This document shows positions 27,125 to 35,755 of a stretch of 64,000 bases of DNA, one piece after another (position 1 is the first letter of the stretch; every line of letters starts with the position of its first letter). The position numbers and the translations under genes are program-made. The DNA is from Pseudomonas pergaminensis. Its GTDB lineage: Bacteria; Pseudomonadota; Gammaproteobacteria; Pseudomonadales; Pseudomonadaceae. Location: contig NZ_CP078013.2 of assembly GCF_024112395.2 (NCBI RefSeq), positions 3,472,001-3,536,000 of the forward strand, read 5' to 3'. The notes beneath the pieces were generated by a model. The model saw only the letters and a program-made list of their open reading frames with translations, did no database searches and had not been told where the DNA came from.

Positions 27125-27916
27125 ATGAGCGCCGTGCAACACGCCTGGCTGGGCAACTATGAAGTCAGCAGCACCACCTGCACCGGCCTGACTTTTGCCC
27201 GCCACAGCCATGATGAATGTGTGATCGGCGTGAACCTGGCAGGCGAGGAAAAGGTCTGGCTGGATCGTCGCGAGTTCCACGCCGGCCCAGGCTCCATCAC
27301 CCTGTACAACCCCGGTCAGATTCAAGGCGGCGGTGCGGCCGATGGTGCGCCCTGGCACTTTGTGAGCCTGTACGCCACGGCGGATCAATTGGCGGCGGAC
27401 CTGGGGCTGATGCATCTGGAATTTGACCGTGCCTTATGTGTTCAGCCCGAGCTTGCCCTGCGACTGGCCGCCGCGATCAAGGGGGCGCTAAACGGTGACA
27501 CGCTGGTTCGCGACGTGAATGAAGATGCCTTGGTGCTGCTGTTGGCAGAGGTCGTGAACATCAGCGGCGTACGTCTGCCCGGCACCGCCAGCCCCGGCAA
27601 ACCCCTGATCAGCCGCGCCCAGGCATTACTCGCCGAACACCTGCATCAACCCCTGACCCTGGACCACCTGGGCGGCGAACTGGGGTTGTCCAAATTCCAC
27701 CTGCTGCGTGCCTTCCAGAAAGAAACCGGGCTGACGCCCCGGGAGTGGGCCATGCAGTTGCGTACCCGTCGCGCCAAAGGCCTGTTGCGCAAAGGGGTTC
27801 CCGCCGGCGAGGCGGCCCACGACCTGGGCTTCGCCGACCAGAGTCACCTGAACCGGCATTTCCGGGCGGCCTACGGCATCACTCCTGGCCACTATCAAAG
27901 CACCGTGAAGCGCTGA
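27125..27916 (+). CDS. AraC family transcriptional regulator
   Basis: A 263-aa regulator with an N-terminal cupin (HSHDECVIGVNLAGEEKVW...PGSITLYNPGQIQ) and a C-terminal double helix-turn-helix (from about 165: LTLDHLGGELGLSKFHLLRAFQKETGLTPREWAMQLR... FADQSHLNRHFRAAYGITP). It stands 75 bp upstream of a LysE exporter, a common regulator-exporter pairing, so it likely controls that gene. GTG at 27116 is an alternative start three codons earlier. Confidence 0.85.
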   Translation: MSAVQHAWLGNYEVSSTTCTGLTFARHSHDECVIGVNLAGEEKVWLDRREFHAGPGSITLYNPGQIQGGGAADGAPWHFVSLYATADQLAADLGLMHLEFDRALCVQPELALRLAAAIKGALNGDTLVRDVNEDALVLLLAEVVNISGVRLPGTASPGKPLISRAQALLAEHLHQPLTLDHLGGELGLSKFHLLRAFQKETGLTPREWAMQLRTRRAKGLLRKGVPAGEAAHDLGFADQSHLNRHFRAAYGITPGHYQSTVKR

Positions 27917-27991
27917 ACAGCGCAATCTGGTCCAAGACACCGCACCTGCACATCCTCACACTGCCCCACCTCACTTGAAGGAAATGCGGGC

Positions 27992-28603
27992 ATGCTGACG
28001 ATCTTTTTTTATGCACTGATATTCGGTTTTGTGTTTTGCCTCTCCCCCGGCGCCGTGCTCGCGGAGACCCTGCGCCGTGGCTTGCTGCATGGCTTTACAC
28101 CCGCCCTGCTGGTGCAGTTCGGCTCATTGGTGGGCGATGCCGTGTGGGCGGTGATCGGCCTGACCGGGATCGCCCTGCTGATCCAGCATGACACGGTGCG
28201 TGTGCCGTTGACGGTGGTGTGTGCGTTGTACCTGGCCTGGCTGGGCGTACGCAGCCTGATCGATGCCTGGCACCTGCCACAACCGGACAGCGCGCCGGCC
28301 AGCACTCGGCAAAATGCCCTGGCGGTAGGCGCTGCAATTTCCCTGGCCAACCCGAAGAACATCGTCTACTGGGGCGCACTGGGCAGTGCGCTGTCGGGGA
28401 TTGTCGGCACCACGCCCAGCCACGGGCAGACGCTGATGTTCTTTGCCGGGTTCATGCTCGCGTCGATCTTGTCATGCTTTCTGATTGCCGCTCTGGTGAA
28501 CCTGTTGCGGCAGAACGCCTCGCCCACTTGGCAGCGCATCAGTTATGCCGCCTGTGGGCTGGTGCTGATCTACCTGGCGCTGCTGGCCTGGCAAGGCCTC
28601 TGA
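27992..28603 (+). CDS. LysE family amino acid/metabolite exporter
   Basis: A 203-aa inner-membrane protein with about six helices. It begins MLTIFFYALIFGFVFCLSPGAVLAETLRRGL, the SPGA...R pattern of the LysE/RhtB family, and has AISLANPKNIVYWGALGSAL in the middle (NPK motif). It probably exports an amino acid sensed by the AraC regulator next to it. Its TGA is base-to-base with the stop of the convergent MFS gene. Confidence 0.87.
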   Translation: MLTIFFYALIFGFVFCLSPGAVLAETLRRGLLHGFTPALLVQFGSLVGDAVWAVIGLTGIALLIQHDTVRVPLTVVCALYLAWLGVRSLIDAWHLPQPDSAPASTRQNALAVGAAISLANPKNIVYWGALGSALSGIVGTTPSHGQTLMFFAGFMLASILSCFLIAALVNLLRQNASPTWQRISYAACGLVLIYLALLAWQGL

Positions 28604-29911
28604 TCAGGCCGGCCAGCGGCGGTGCAGGTCATCGATCACATAGGCATGCCCATGCACGCCGGCGTGATGGTGCAGCAGGTGCGGATGGCCGGCGGGCAGG
28701 TCGTGGTGTTCGTGCGCCACGCTTGCCTGCTCGTGTTCCGGTCGCCACAGACTGGCGCATGCGATCAAAGCCAGGGTGGCCACGAAGGCGAGGCTGGCAA
28801 ATGTCTGCGCCATGCCGAAGTTGGCGCTGAGCCAACCGGCCAAGGGGTATGTCACCAGCCAGCAGCTATGCGACAAGGCGAATTGCGCGGCAAACAGCGC
28901 CGGCCGGTCCTCGGCATGGGCTGAGCGGCGCAGCAAGCGCCCGCCCGGGGTCTGCGCCAGGGAATAGCCCAGCCCCAGCACCCACCACAGCACCAGCATT
29001 TGCCGGTATTCAGACAGGTAGACGCCCACACTGAGCCCCAGGATCAGCAACCCACCGCCCGACAGCATGGCCGCGCGGTCGTTGAGACGCGCAAGCAACC
29101 TTGGCAACACCAGCGCCGCCATCATCGAGCCGGTGCCGAACGCGGCCAGCGCAAACGCCGTGAAGCGTTGCGGCAAGGCAAACCCGGATTGCACCAACAC
29201 CACGCTGTTGACGATGACCATCGCACTGGCAGCCGCCACCGCCAGGTTCAGTGCCAGCAGACCGCGCAGGCGCGGCGTTGCCAGGAATATCCGCAGGCCA
29301 CGGGTGGTGCGGTCATAGATACCGCGCCGCAGCGCCATCCGCGCCTGGGGCAAGAGCACCGACGACACCAGCAGGGCCGAGACCAGAAACCCTATCGAGG
29401 TCCCGGCGAACAGGCTGTGAAAGCTGATGACGCTCAACAGCATCGCCGCCAGGATCGGGCTGGCCACACTTTCCAGGTCATAGGCCAGGCGCGCCAGAGA
29501 CAGCGCCTTGGTGTACTGCACCTCATCGGTGAGGATGTCGGGGATGGTCGCCTGGAAGGTCGGCGTGAAGGCCGCCGAAGCCGACTGCAGCACAAAAATC
29601 AGCAGGTAGACCTGCCACACCTCTGTGACGAAGGGCAACGCCAGCGCGACCAGCGCGCGTGTCAGGTCCAGGCCCAGCAGCATCGCCCGGCGCGGCAAGC
29701 GCTCGGCAAAGGCGGCCGCCACTGGCGCCACCCCGATATAGGCCACCATCTTGATCGCCAATGCGGTCCCCAGCACGGTGCCGGCCTGGTCACCTGCCAG
29801 CTCGAACGCCAGCAACCCCAGAGCGACGGTGGTCAAGCCGGTGCCGATCAGGGCTATCACCTGGGCGAAGAACAGGCGACGGTAGGTTTTATTGCTGAGC
29901 ACGTCGAACAT
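28604..29911 (-). CDS. MFS exporter with His-rich tail (probable nickel/cobalt resistance)
   Basis: A 435-aa major facilitator protein with about 12 helices. The N-terminal half has the MFS-3 pattern (FDVLSNKTYRRLFFAQVIALIGTGLTTVAL). The C-terminal ~45 residues are cytoplasmic and rich in His (HEHHDLPAGHPHLLHHHAGVHGHAY), as in NreB-type nickel exporters. It is co-transcribed with an RcnR-like repressor 21 bp upstream. A Ni/Co role is inferred from these features and not proven. Confidence 0.85.
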   Translation of the reverse strand: MFDVLSNKTYRRLFFAQVIALIGTGLTTVALGLLAFELAGDQAGTVLGTALAIKMVAYIGVAPVAAAFAERLPRRAMLLGLDLTRALVALALPFVTEVWQVYLLIFVLQSASAAFTPTFQATIPDILTDEVQYTKALSLARLAYDLESVASPILAAMLLSVISFHSLFAGTSIGFLVSALLVSSVLLPQARMALRRGIYDRTTRGLRIFLATPRLRGLLALNLAVAAASAMVIVNSVVLVQSGFALPQRFTAFALAAFGTGSMMAALVLPRLLARLNDRAAMLSGGGLLILGLSVGVYLSEYRQMLVLWWVLGLGYSLAQTPGGRLLRRSAHAEDRPALFAAQFALSHSCWLVTYPLAGWLSANFGMAQTFASLAFVATLALIACASLWRPEHEQASVAHEHHDLPAGHPHLLHHHAGVHGHAYVIDDLHRRWPA

Positions 29912-29932
29912 GGGAGCCCCCTGGCGTGTTGC

Positions 29933-30199
29933 CTACAGGTATTTGGTCAGTTGCTTGAGCTCAGCCAGCGAGGCCAGGCTATCCAGCGTCACGCTGTCTT
30001 CCAGGCAATGGTCGAGATGGTCCTGGATCAGCGTGCGCTTGGCCTGGCAGATCGCCTTCTCCACCGCATGCAGTTGCTGGGCGATATCCACGCACGGGCG
30101 CCGCGCCTCGATCATGCTGGTGATGCTGCGCAAATGGCCTTCGGCACGCTTGAGGCGTTTGACGATGGCGTCATGGGTTTGGTGGACATGTTCGCTCAT
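29933..30199 (-). CDS. RcnR/CsoR family metal-responsive repressor
   Basis: An 88-aa all-helical repressor of the DUF156 family. Metal ligand candidates are H4/H6/H9 near the N-terminus, C36 (RRPCVD), H61, H64 and C65 (DHLDHCL), which is the RcnR/FrmR arrangement. The first helix KRLKRAEGHLRSI binds DNA. It sits directly upstream of the MFS exporter with a G/C-tract operator before it. Nickel/cobalt is the best guess, while formaldehyde (FrmR) is possible by sequence. Confidence 0.87.
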   Translation of the reverse strand: MSEHVHQTHDAIVKRLKRAEGHLRSITSMIEARRPCVDIAQQLHAVEKAICQAKRTLIQDHLDHCLEDSVTLDSLASLAELKQLTKYL

Positions 30200-30227
30200 T
30201 GAGAGGCTCCTTCGAGGATGCCTGATC

Positions 30228-30248
30228 GTATCCCCCCCTGGAGGATAC
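30228..30248. promoter_or_regulatory. RcnR/CsoR-type operator
   Basis: GTATCC and GGATAC are inverted arms enclosing a C/G tract (total 21 bp), the hallmark of operators for this repressor family. It lies 29 bp upstream of the repressor start. Confidence 0.7.
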
Positions 30249-30398
30249 AGGCAAGCCCGTTCATCTCCACCTTCAAAAACAACTACTTCCCGCTCACAAC
30301 GCTGAAGAAGTGCAAGTAACGATACAACCGAAGCAGAACTGAAACAGGCCTTCTATCTGAACAGACTCTGAACTTGTAATGAATTAATACATTAAGCG

Positions 30399-30427
30399 TT
30401 GACATCCTGCATCGCCCTGAGTAGATT
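30399..30427 (+). promoter_or_regulatory. Strong sigma-70 promoter
   Basis: Perfect -35 TTGACA (30399-30404), 17-bp spacer, -10 TAGATT (30422-30427). It points towards the 97-aa gene and mgtA. Confidence 0.78.
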
Positions 30428-30475
30428 GCCCGTGCCTGCAACTGGGGCCTTTTTTAAACCTCACAAAAGAAGCCA

Positions 30476-30571
30476 ATGGACACAGTATCTAGTCGCTGTC
30501 CGAGCACCGCCTTGGCGGGCATCGGGCGCCAAACCCAGAACATGACAGGACTCGCCTCCCCGGTCCGGTAA
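30476..30571 (+). CDS. Possible 31-aa leader peptide
   Basis: ATG at 30476, with AGAAG a few bases upstream, encodes MDTVSSRCPSTALAGIGRQ... and stops at 30571, shortly after the promoter at 30399. Short upstream frames of this kind regulate mgtA in enteric bacteria, but this one is not a recognised homologue and it could be chance. Confidence 0.3.
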   Translation: MDTVSSRCPSTALAGIGRQTQNMTGLASPVR

Positions 30572-30639
30572 GCTGCGCTAGAGCTTGATGCTCCACCGTA
30601 ACTGCCTCGCCGGTCGCTTGTCCGGTCCCGAGGTGTGTT

Positions 30640-30933
30640 ATGACCTTGCTAACCCTTGCTTTGCCCGATGTACGCACACTCGCGGCCGCCCTGCGTGCCA
30701 AGCTGTGCCGTGAGCCTGTGGGTTTTTCGCCTACCCGCTCAACCTTTGCTGCACCCTCCCCCCAAGTGCGCCCGGCCTACCCGCTGGCGCATTGGCGTAT
30801 CTGCCCTGACAGTGGCCAACTGGTCCAGCACTGGGATCACGCCGACCCTCAAGACCCACAGAGACCCAAGGTTTCCAGCCTGGCCAAGGCCAGCTTGATG
30901 CTCGGTCTGTATGTGAGCGCTCGCGCCGCCTGA
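30640..30933 (+). CDS. Small hypothetical protein upstream of mgtA
   Basis: A 97-aa protein, MTLLTLALPDVRTLAAALRAKLCREPVGF..., with GAGG six bases upstream of the ATG. The centre reads YPLAHWRICPDSGQLVQHWDH, a W.xCPxSGxLxxxW pattern I recall from other small Pseudomonas proteins. The C-terminus is a short helix. It lies in the long leader of mgtA on the same strand and may be co-transcribed. No function is known to me. Confidence 0.6.
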   Translation: MTLLTLALPDVRTLAAALRAKLCREPVGFSPTRSTFAAPSPQVRPAYPLAHWRICPDSGQLVQHWDHADPQDPQRPKVSSLAKASLMLGLYVSARAA

Positions 30934-30999
30934 CCCGGCTGGAAACAGCAACTTCCTGATTATTGTTCTGGCGTTCTTTTATGAACACGTCCAGTAGTA

Positions 31000-31039
31000 G
31001 CCCGCTGCGCGCTAATTAATTAACGCGCTGTTAGCGGGC
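31000..31039 (+). promoter_or_regulatory. Large hairpin in the mgtA leader
   Basis: GCCCGCT (31000-31006) pairs with AGCGGGC (31033-31039), and GCGCG (31007-31011) with CGCGC (31024-31028); the apex is the palindrome TAATTAATTA. No T-run follows. It is a candidate regulatory fold or the end of the 97-aa gene's transcript. Confidence 0.55.
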
Positions 31040-31170
31040 ACTGTAGAAGTTATGTGAACACCTTATTTAAACCGATCGCGAAGTTAGCGACTCGGCATGC
31101 TTTCGCTCGCCTGTCATCAGGCCGGTAACGGGTATGTTTTGTCGAAAAATTGGCGACAGGAGCACACACC

Positions 31171-33885
31171 ATGAGCGCCGTAAAAAACGCCCCATTGAAC
31201 AAAAAGAGCAGCAGCCACACCGACACCAGACTGTCGATGCGCGCCGCCCGCGAAGCCCAGAACGGATTGTCGGCCACCTTGGCCAACGTCCGCGCCACCA
31301 AGGACGGCCTCACCGAGCTGGACGCCCAGGCGCGCCTGCAACGCGAAGGCTACAACGAAGTTGCCCATGACAAGCCGCCTCACGCCATCGTGCAGTTCCT
31401 GCAGGCACTGAACAACCCATTCATCTATGTGCTGCTGACCCTGGGCGGTATCAGCTTCTTCACTGACTGCTGGCTGCCGATGCAGGAAGGCGAAGACGCC
31501 GACCCGACCAAAGTCATCATCATCATGACCATGGTATTGCTCAGCAGCCTGCTGCGCTTCTGGCAGGAACACCGCTCGGCCAAATCCGCCGAAGCCCTCA
31601 AGGCCATGGTCCGCACCACGGCCACCGTGCTGCGCCGTGAGCAAGTGGGCTCGCAACCGACCCTGCGTGAAGTGCCGATGCGCGAGCTGGTGGCCGGCGA
31701 TATCGTGCAGCTGTCGGCCGGCGACATGATCCCGGCCGATATCCGCCTGATCGAGTCCCGTGACCTGTTCATCAGCCAGGCGGTGCTGACCGGCGAAGCC
31801 TTGCCGGTGGAAAAGTACGACACCCTCGGCGATGTCACACAGAAATCCGCCAGCGCCATGGCCGCCGACCAGGGCAACCTGCTGGACCTGCCCAACATCT
31901 GCTTCATGGGCACCAACGTGGTCAGCGGTCGGGCACAGGCTGTCGTCGTGGCCACCGGGGCACGCACCTACTTTGGCTCCCTGGCCAAGGCGATTGTCGG
32001 CTCGCGGGTGCAAACCGCGTTCGACCGCGGCGTGAACAGCGTCAGTTGGTTGCTGATCCGCTTCATGCTGGTGATGGTGCCGATCGTGTTCCTGCTCAAT
32101 GGCTTCTCCAAGGGTGATTGGGGGGATGCGTTCCTGTTTGCCCTGGCAGTTGCCGTAGGCCTCACCCCGGAAATGCTGCCGATGATCGTCAGCGCCAACC
32201 TGGCCAAGGGCGCCACGGCCATGGCCAAGCGCAAAGTGGTGGTCAAGCGCCTCAACGCGATCCAGAACTTCGGTTCGATGGATGTGCTGTGCACCGACAA
32301 GACCGGCACCCTGACCCAGGACAAGATCATCCTCGAACACCACGTCAACGCCTTCGGCCAACGTGACGACGCCGTGCTGTCCCTGGCCTGGCTCAACAGC
32401 CATCACCAGAGCGGCATGAAAAACCTGATGGACCAGGCGGTGGTGGAGTTCTCGGAACGTAATCCGAAGTTCCAGGTGCCGTTTGCCTATAGCAAAGTGG
32501 ATGAGTTGCCGTTCGACTTCGTCCGCCGTCGCCTGTCGATCGTGGTCAAGGATGCCGCCGACGATCAACTGCTGGTGTGCAAAGGCGCCGTGGAAGAGAT
32601 GCTGAGCATTTCCACGCATGTGATGGAAGCCGGCGCTGCGGTGCCACTGGATGATCGTCGCCGCGAGGAACTGCTGGCGATCGCCAACGACTACAACGAG
32701 GACGGTTTCCGCGTGCTGGTAGTGGCGACCCGTCACATCCCTAAATCCCTGGCGCGTCAGCAGTACACCACGGCCGATGAGCGCAACCTGGTGATTCAGG
32801 GCTTCCTGACCTTCCTTGATCCACCGAAGGAAACCGCCGGCCCTGCGATTGCCGCGCTGCAACAGATTGGCGTGGCGATCAAAGTGCTCACCGGCGATAA
32901 CGCCGTGGTCACCAGCAAGATCTGCCGCCAGGTCGGCCTCGATCCAGGCCAGCCGTTGCTGGGCACCGAAATCGAAGCGATGGACGACGCGACGCTGCTG
33001 CGCCGCGTGGAAGAACGTACCGTGTTTGCCAAGCTGACACCGCTGCAGAAATCCCGGGTGCTCAAGGCGCTGCAAGCCAACGGCCACACCGTGGGCTTCC
33101 TCGGTGACGGGATCAACGATGCACCGGCGCTGCGTGATGCCGACGTGGGAATCTCGGTCGACACCGCCACCGATATCGCCAAGGAATCAGCCGATATCAT
33201 CCTGCTGGAAAAGAGCCTGATGGTGCTGGAAGAAGGTGTGCTCAAGGGCCGCGAAACCTTCGGCAATATCATGAAGTACCTGAACATGACCGCCAGCTCC
33301 AACTTCGGCAACGTGTTCTCGGTGCTGGTGGCCAGTGCGTTCATTCCGTTCCTGCCGATGCTGTCGATCCACCTGCTGCTGCAGAACCTGATGTACGACA
33401 TCTCCCAGCTGGCGTTGCCATGGGACAAGATGGACAAGGAATACCTGGCCAAGCCGCGCAAGTGGGATGCGAAAAACATCGGCCGCTTCATGATCTGGAT
33501 CGGGCCGACTTCCTCGATCTTCGACATCACCACCTTTGCGCTGATGTGGTACGTGTTCGCCGCCAACAGCGTCGAGATGCAGACCCTGTTCCAGTCCGGC
33601 TGGTTCATCGAGGGCCTGCTCTCGCAAACCCTGGTGGTGCACATGTTGCGCACCCGCAAGGTCCCATTCTTCCAGAGCACCGCCGCGTGGCCGGTGTTGA
33701 TGATGACCTGCGTGGTGATCGTACTGGGGATCTATGTGCCGTTCTCGCCGCTGGGCACCCTGGTGGGCCTGCAACCGTTGCCGATGGCCTACTTCCCATG
33801 GCTGGTGGGCACCCTGCTCAGCTACTGCTGCGTGGCCCAACTGATGAAGACGATCTACATCCGCCGCTTCAAGCAGTGGTACTGA
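31171..33885 (+). CDS. mgtA: Magnesium-translocating P-type ATPase
   Basis: A 904-aa P3B-type ATPase for Mg2+ import in the inner membrane. The phosphorylated Asp is D376 in CTDKTGTLT; TGEALPVEKYD is the actuator TGE loop; the hinge is GDGINDAPALRDADVGISVD; transmembrane segments cluster at 65-120, 265-320 and 690-890. The ATG at 31171 follows AGGAG. The leader upstream is about 740 bases with small frames and hairpins, suggesting post-initiation control as in enteric mgtA. A PhoPQ site was not clearly found. Confidence 0.95.
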   Translation: MSAVKNAPLNKKSSSHTDTRLSMRAAREAQNGLSATLANVRATKDGLTELDAQARLQREGYNEVAHDKPPHAIVQFLQALNNPFIYVLLTLGGISFFTDCWLPMQEGEDADPTKVIIIMTMVLLSSLLRFWQEHRSAKSAEALKAMVRTTATVLRREQVGSQPTLREVPMRELVAGDIVQLSAGDMIPADIRLIESRDLFISQAVLTGEALPVEKYDTLGDVTQKSASAMAADQGNLLDLPNICFMGTNVVSGRAQAVVVATGARTYFGSLAKAIVGSRVQTAFDRGVNSVSWLLIRFMLVMVPIVFLLNGFSKGDWGDAFLFALAVAVGLTPEMLPMIVSANLAKGATAMAKRKVVVKRLNAIQNFGSMDVLCTDKTGTLTQDKIILEHHVNAFGQRDDAVLSLAWLNSHHQSGMKNLMDQAVVEFSERNPKFQVPFAYSKVDELPFDFVRRRLSIVVKDAADDQLLVCKGAVEEMLSISTHVMEAGAAVPLDDRRREELLAIANDYNEDGFRVLVVATRHIPKSLARQQYTTADERNLVIQGFLTFLDPPKETAGPAIAALQQIGVAIKVLTGDNAVVTSKICRQVGLDPGQPLLGTEIEAMDDATLLRRVEERTVFAKLTPLQKSRVLKALQANGHTVGFLGDGINDAPALRDADVGISVDTATDIAKESADIILLEKSLMVLEEGVLKGRETFGNIMKYLNMTASSNFGNVFSVLVASAFIPFLPMLSIHLLLQNLMYDISQLALPWDKMDKEYLAKPRKWDAKNIGRFMIWIGPTSSIFDITTFALMWYVFAANSVEMQTLFQSGWFIEGLLSQTLVVHMLRTRKVPFFQSTAAWPVLMMTCVVIVLGIYVPFSPLGTLVGLQPLPMAYFPWLVGTLLSYCCVAQLMKTIYIRRFKQWY

Positions 33886-33902
33886 TCTCCCCCGCCGTTT
33901 AA

Positions 33903-33930
33903 ACGGTGGCGGTCGCCCGGCCGCCACCGT
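33903..33930. other. 10-bp perfect hairpin after mgtA
   Basis: ACGGTGGCGG and CCGCCACCGT with an 8-base loop lie between mgtA and the SLOG gene, next to the palindrome CCGTTTAAACGG (33895-33906) which it partly overlaps, so the two are alternative folds. There is no T-run. It may stabilise the 3' end of the mgtA message. Confidence 0.6.
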
Positions 33931-33950
33931 GCACTACAAGGAAACACCCT

Positions 33951-34298
33951 ATGCGCGTCTTGATCTGTGCAGGTCGTCATTACGCCGACACCAAAATGTC
34001 CCGCCAGGTGCTGGACGCTTACCACCGCCTGCGCCCGGTGCAGGTATTGATCCACGGCGGCAACCAATTCCTTGGCAGTGACGTCGAGGAATGGGCGCGG
34101 GAACTGGGCATCGACGTAGTGCGCTACCCGCCCAATTGGCAACGCCACGGCAAGCAGGCTGAACGCCAGCGCAACCATTTCATGCTGACCGATAGCCGCC
34201 CCGACGTGGTCATCGCCCTGCCGGGCGGGGACGACACCTGCGAACTGGTCTGCCAGGCCAAAGCCAGCGGCATTTCGGTGCTGACCGTAGAAAACTGA
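33951..34298 (+). CDS. SLOG/DUF2493-like nucleotide-binding protein
   Basis: A 115-aa Rossmann-like protein, MRVLICAGRHYADTKMSRQVLDAYHRLRPVQVLIHGGNQFLGSDV... with the ALPGGDDTCELVCQA ending. The IHGG...G.D, LPGG..T pattern is that of the SLOG (DprA/YpsA-like, DUF2493) superfamily, which binds nucleotides or their derivatives. It follows mgtA and is 18 bp upstream of the outer-membrane-like gene, so these two may be an operon. What it senses is unknown. Confidence 0.8.
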   Translation: MRVLICAGRHYADTKMSRQVLDAYHRLRPVQVLIHGGNQFLGSDVEEWARELGIDVVRYPPNWQRHGKQAERQRNHFMLTDSRPDVVIALPGGDDTCELVCQAKASGISVLTVEN

Positions 34299-34316
34299 AT
34301 TCAAGCGAGGTGCATC

Positions 34317-35138
34317 ATGCACAAAAAACACACGCCCGAGCGCCAGGACGGGTTTGCCAAATACCGTGCCCGCCACTATCGAGGCGCACGCCACACCTTA
34401 TTGTTGTTGCCGGCGGCCAAACGTCGCGCACTGCAACGCAACTTGATCTTTATCGGGCTGACCCTGGGCATTCTGTTGGCGATTGCCTTGCTGTCGAAGG
34501 CCCACGCGGCCGGCGGTGCCTATGTGGTCGACGACGGCGCAATCAACGCGCCAGGCGAATGCAACGTCGATGCCTGGTACACCGCCAACCGACACGATGG
34601 CAGTACCCACACTGAAACGCTGTCACCGGCCTGCACGTTCGCCACAATGCCCTGGATGCAATGGGGCGCGGCGGTGTCGCGCGCCACCCATACGGGCCAG
34701 GGCGAAACGCAGGTGAGCCCGCAGCTCAAGGCCCAGGTGTGGTCACGGGAAGACTTGGGTCTGGAAATGGCCGTGGCAGCCGGCGCGCATTTTGCGCTGG
34801 ACCGCCGGCACGGTTTTGATGGCGCCGACTTCAACGTCCCGCTGACCTGGCAGCCGTTGGAGGCCCTGCGACTGAACCTGAACGCCGGCTGGTCGCATGC
34901 CTATAACGACGGTGACCAACAACATCGCCTGACCTGGGGCAGCGGCGTTGAGTACCAGGTGGCACCGGTGTTGACGCTGATCGCCGAGCGTTATGGCCAG
35001 GAAGGCGGCGATCAGGCGTGGCAGGCCGGACCTAGGTTTCACTTGGGCGAGTTTGTCGACATTGACCTGGTGGTCGGGCGAAGCCTGATCGGCGAGCGCG
35101 CGCAGTGGTTGACCACCGGTGCTACGTTGCGTTTCTAG
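34317..35138 (+). CDS. Probable outer-membrane beta-barrel protein
   Basis: A 273-aa protein. Residues 1-42 are basic, 43-60 (NLIFIGLTLGILLAIALL) are hydrophobic with a cleavable AHA-AGG end, so this looks like an unusually long signal peptide. From residue 70 the chain alternates hydrophobic and polar residues with many Trp/Tyr, as in amphipathic strands, and it ends GATLRF, a C-terminal Phe that directs BAM-mediated insertion. The function is not recognised. It lies next to the SLOG-like gene and mgtA. Confidence 0.6.
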   Translation: MHKKHTPERQDGFAKYRARHYRGARHTLLLLPAAKRRALQRNLIFIGLTLGILLAIALLSKAHAAGGAYVVDDGAINAPGECNVDAWYTANRHDGSTHTETLSPACTFATMPWMQWGAAVSRATHTGQGETQVSPQLKAQVWSREDLGLEMAVAAGAHFALDRRHGFDGADFNVPLTWQPLEALRLNLNAGWSHAYNDGDQQHRLTWGSGVEYQVAPVLTLIAERYGQEGGDQAWQAGPRFHLGEFVDIDLVVGRSLIGERAQWLTTGATLRF

Positions 35139-35189
35139 TGGCTTGGCAGCACCTGTGTGCTCGCTTGCCCGCGAAGGCGCACTCTCTAA

Positions 35190-35755
35190 CTGTCACCCCG
35201 CGATCCAAATGTGGGAGCTGGCTTGCCTGCGAAAGCGGCCTGACAGCCGCCACAATCTAACTGTCACCCCGCGATCCAAATGTGGAAGCTGGCTTGCCTG
35301 CGATGGCGGCCTGTCAGCCACCACAATCTAACTGTCACCCCCGCGATCCAAAATGTGGGAGCTGGCTTGCCTGCGAAGGCGGCCTGACAGCCGCCACAAT
35401 CTAACTGTCACCCCCGCGATCCAAAATGTGGGAGCTGGCTTGCCTGCGAAGGCGGCCTGACAGCCGACCACAATCTAACTGTCACCCCCGCGATCCAAAT
35501 GTGGGAGCTGGCTTGCCTGCGAAAGCGGCCTGACAGCCGCCACAATCTAACTGTCACCCCCGCGATCCAAAAATGTGGGAGCTGGCTTGCCTGCGAAAGC
35601 GGCCTGACAGCCGACCACAGTCTAACTGTCACCCCGCGATCCAAAAATGTGGGAGCTGGCTTGCCTGCGAAAGCGACGTGACAGTCGACCACAAACTAAC
35701 TGTCACCCCGCGATCCAAAAATGTGGGAGCTGGCTTGCCTGCGAAGGCGGTGGTG
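35190..35755. repeat. Tandem array of eight REP-type units, 71-75 bp each
   Basis: Eight head-to-tail units start at 35190, 35261, 35332, 35405, 35479, 35551, 35626 and 35700 (the last partial). Each contains GTGGGAGCTGGCTTGCCTGC, the common P. fluorescens REP core (one unit reads GGAAGC in place of GGGAGC), then a GGCGGC/GCCGCC-type hairpin in most units, then CTAACTGTCACC. Differences are single bases and one or two extra A or C, so the array arose by recent duplication. Short reading frames inside are repeat translation, not genes. Confidence 0.93.

Larger units (their letters stand above)
30249..30639. other. 391-bp upstream region of the mgtA leader
   Basis: Between the repressor operator and the 97-aa gene. 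It holds a strong sigma-70 promoter at 30399-30427 and a 31-aa reading frame at 30476-30571, both listed separately. No other gene or known riboswitch consensus was recognised. Confidence 0.55.

Noticed and set aside
31060..31080. PhoP box upstream of mgtA
   Set aside because: Only one GGTTTA-like half-site is seen, on the wrong strand, and the second half is poor.
31117..33087. 656-aa open frame antisense to mgtA
   Set aside because: It is the high-GC mirror of a conserved P-type ATPase; composition is His/Gln-rich and no domain is seen.
35408..35692. Open frames of 60-100 aa inside the repeat array on both strands
   Set aside because: They only translate the repeat unit and have no ribosome-binding site.
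35190..35755. CRISPR-like regular repeats
   Set aside because: Units are contiguous and similar along their whole 71-75 bp; there are no unique spacers, no leader and no cas genes. They are REP-type tandem repeats.
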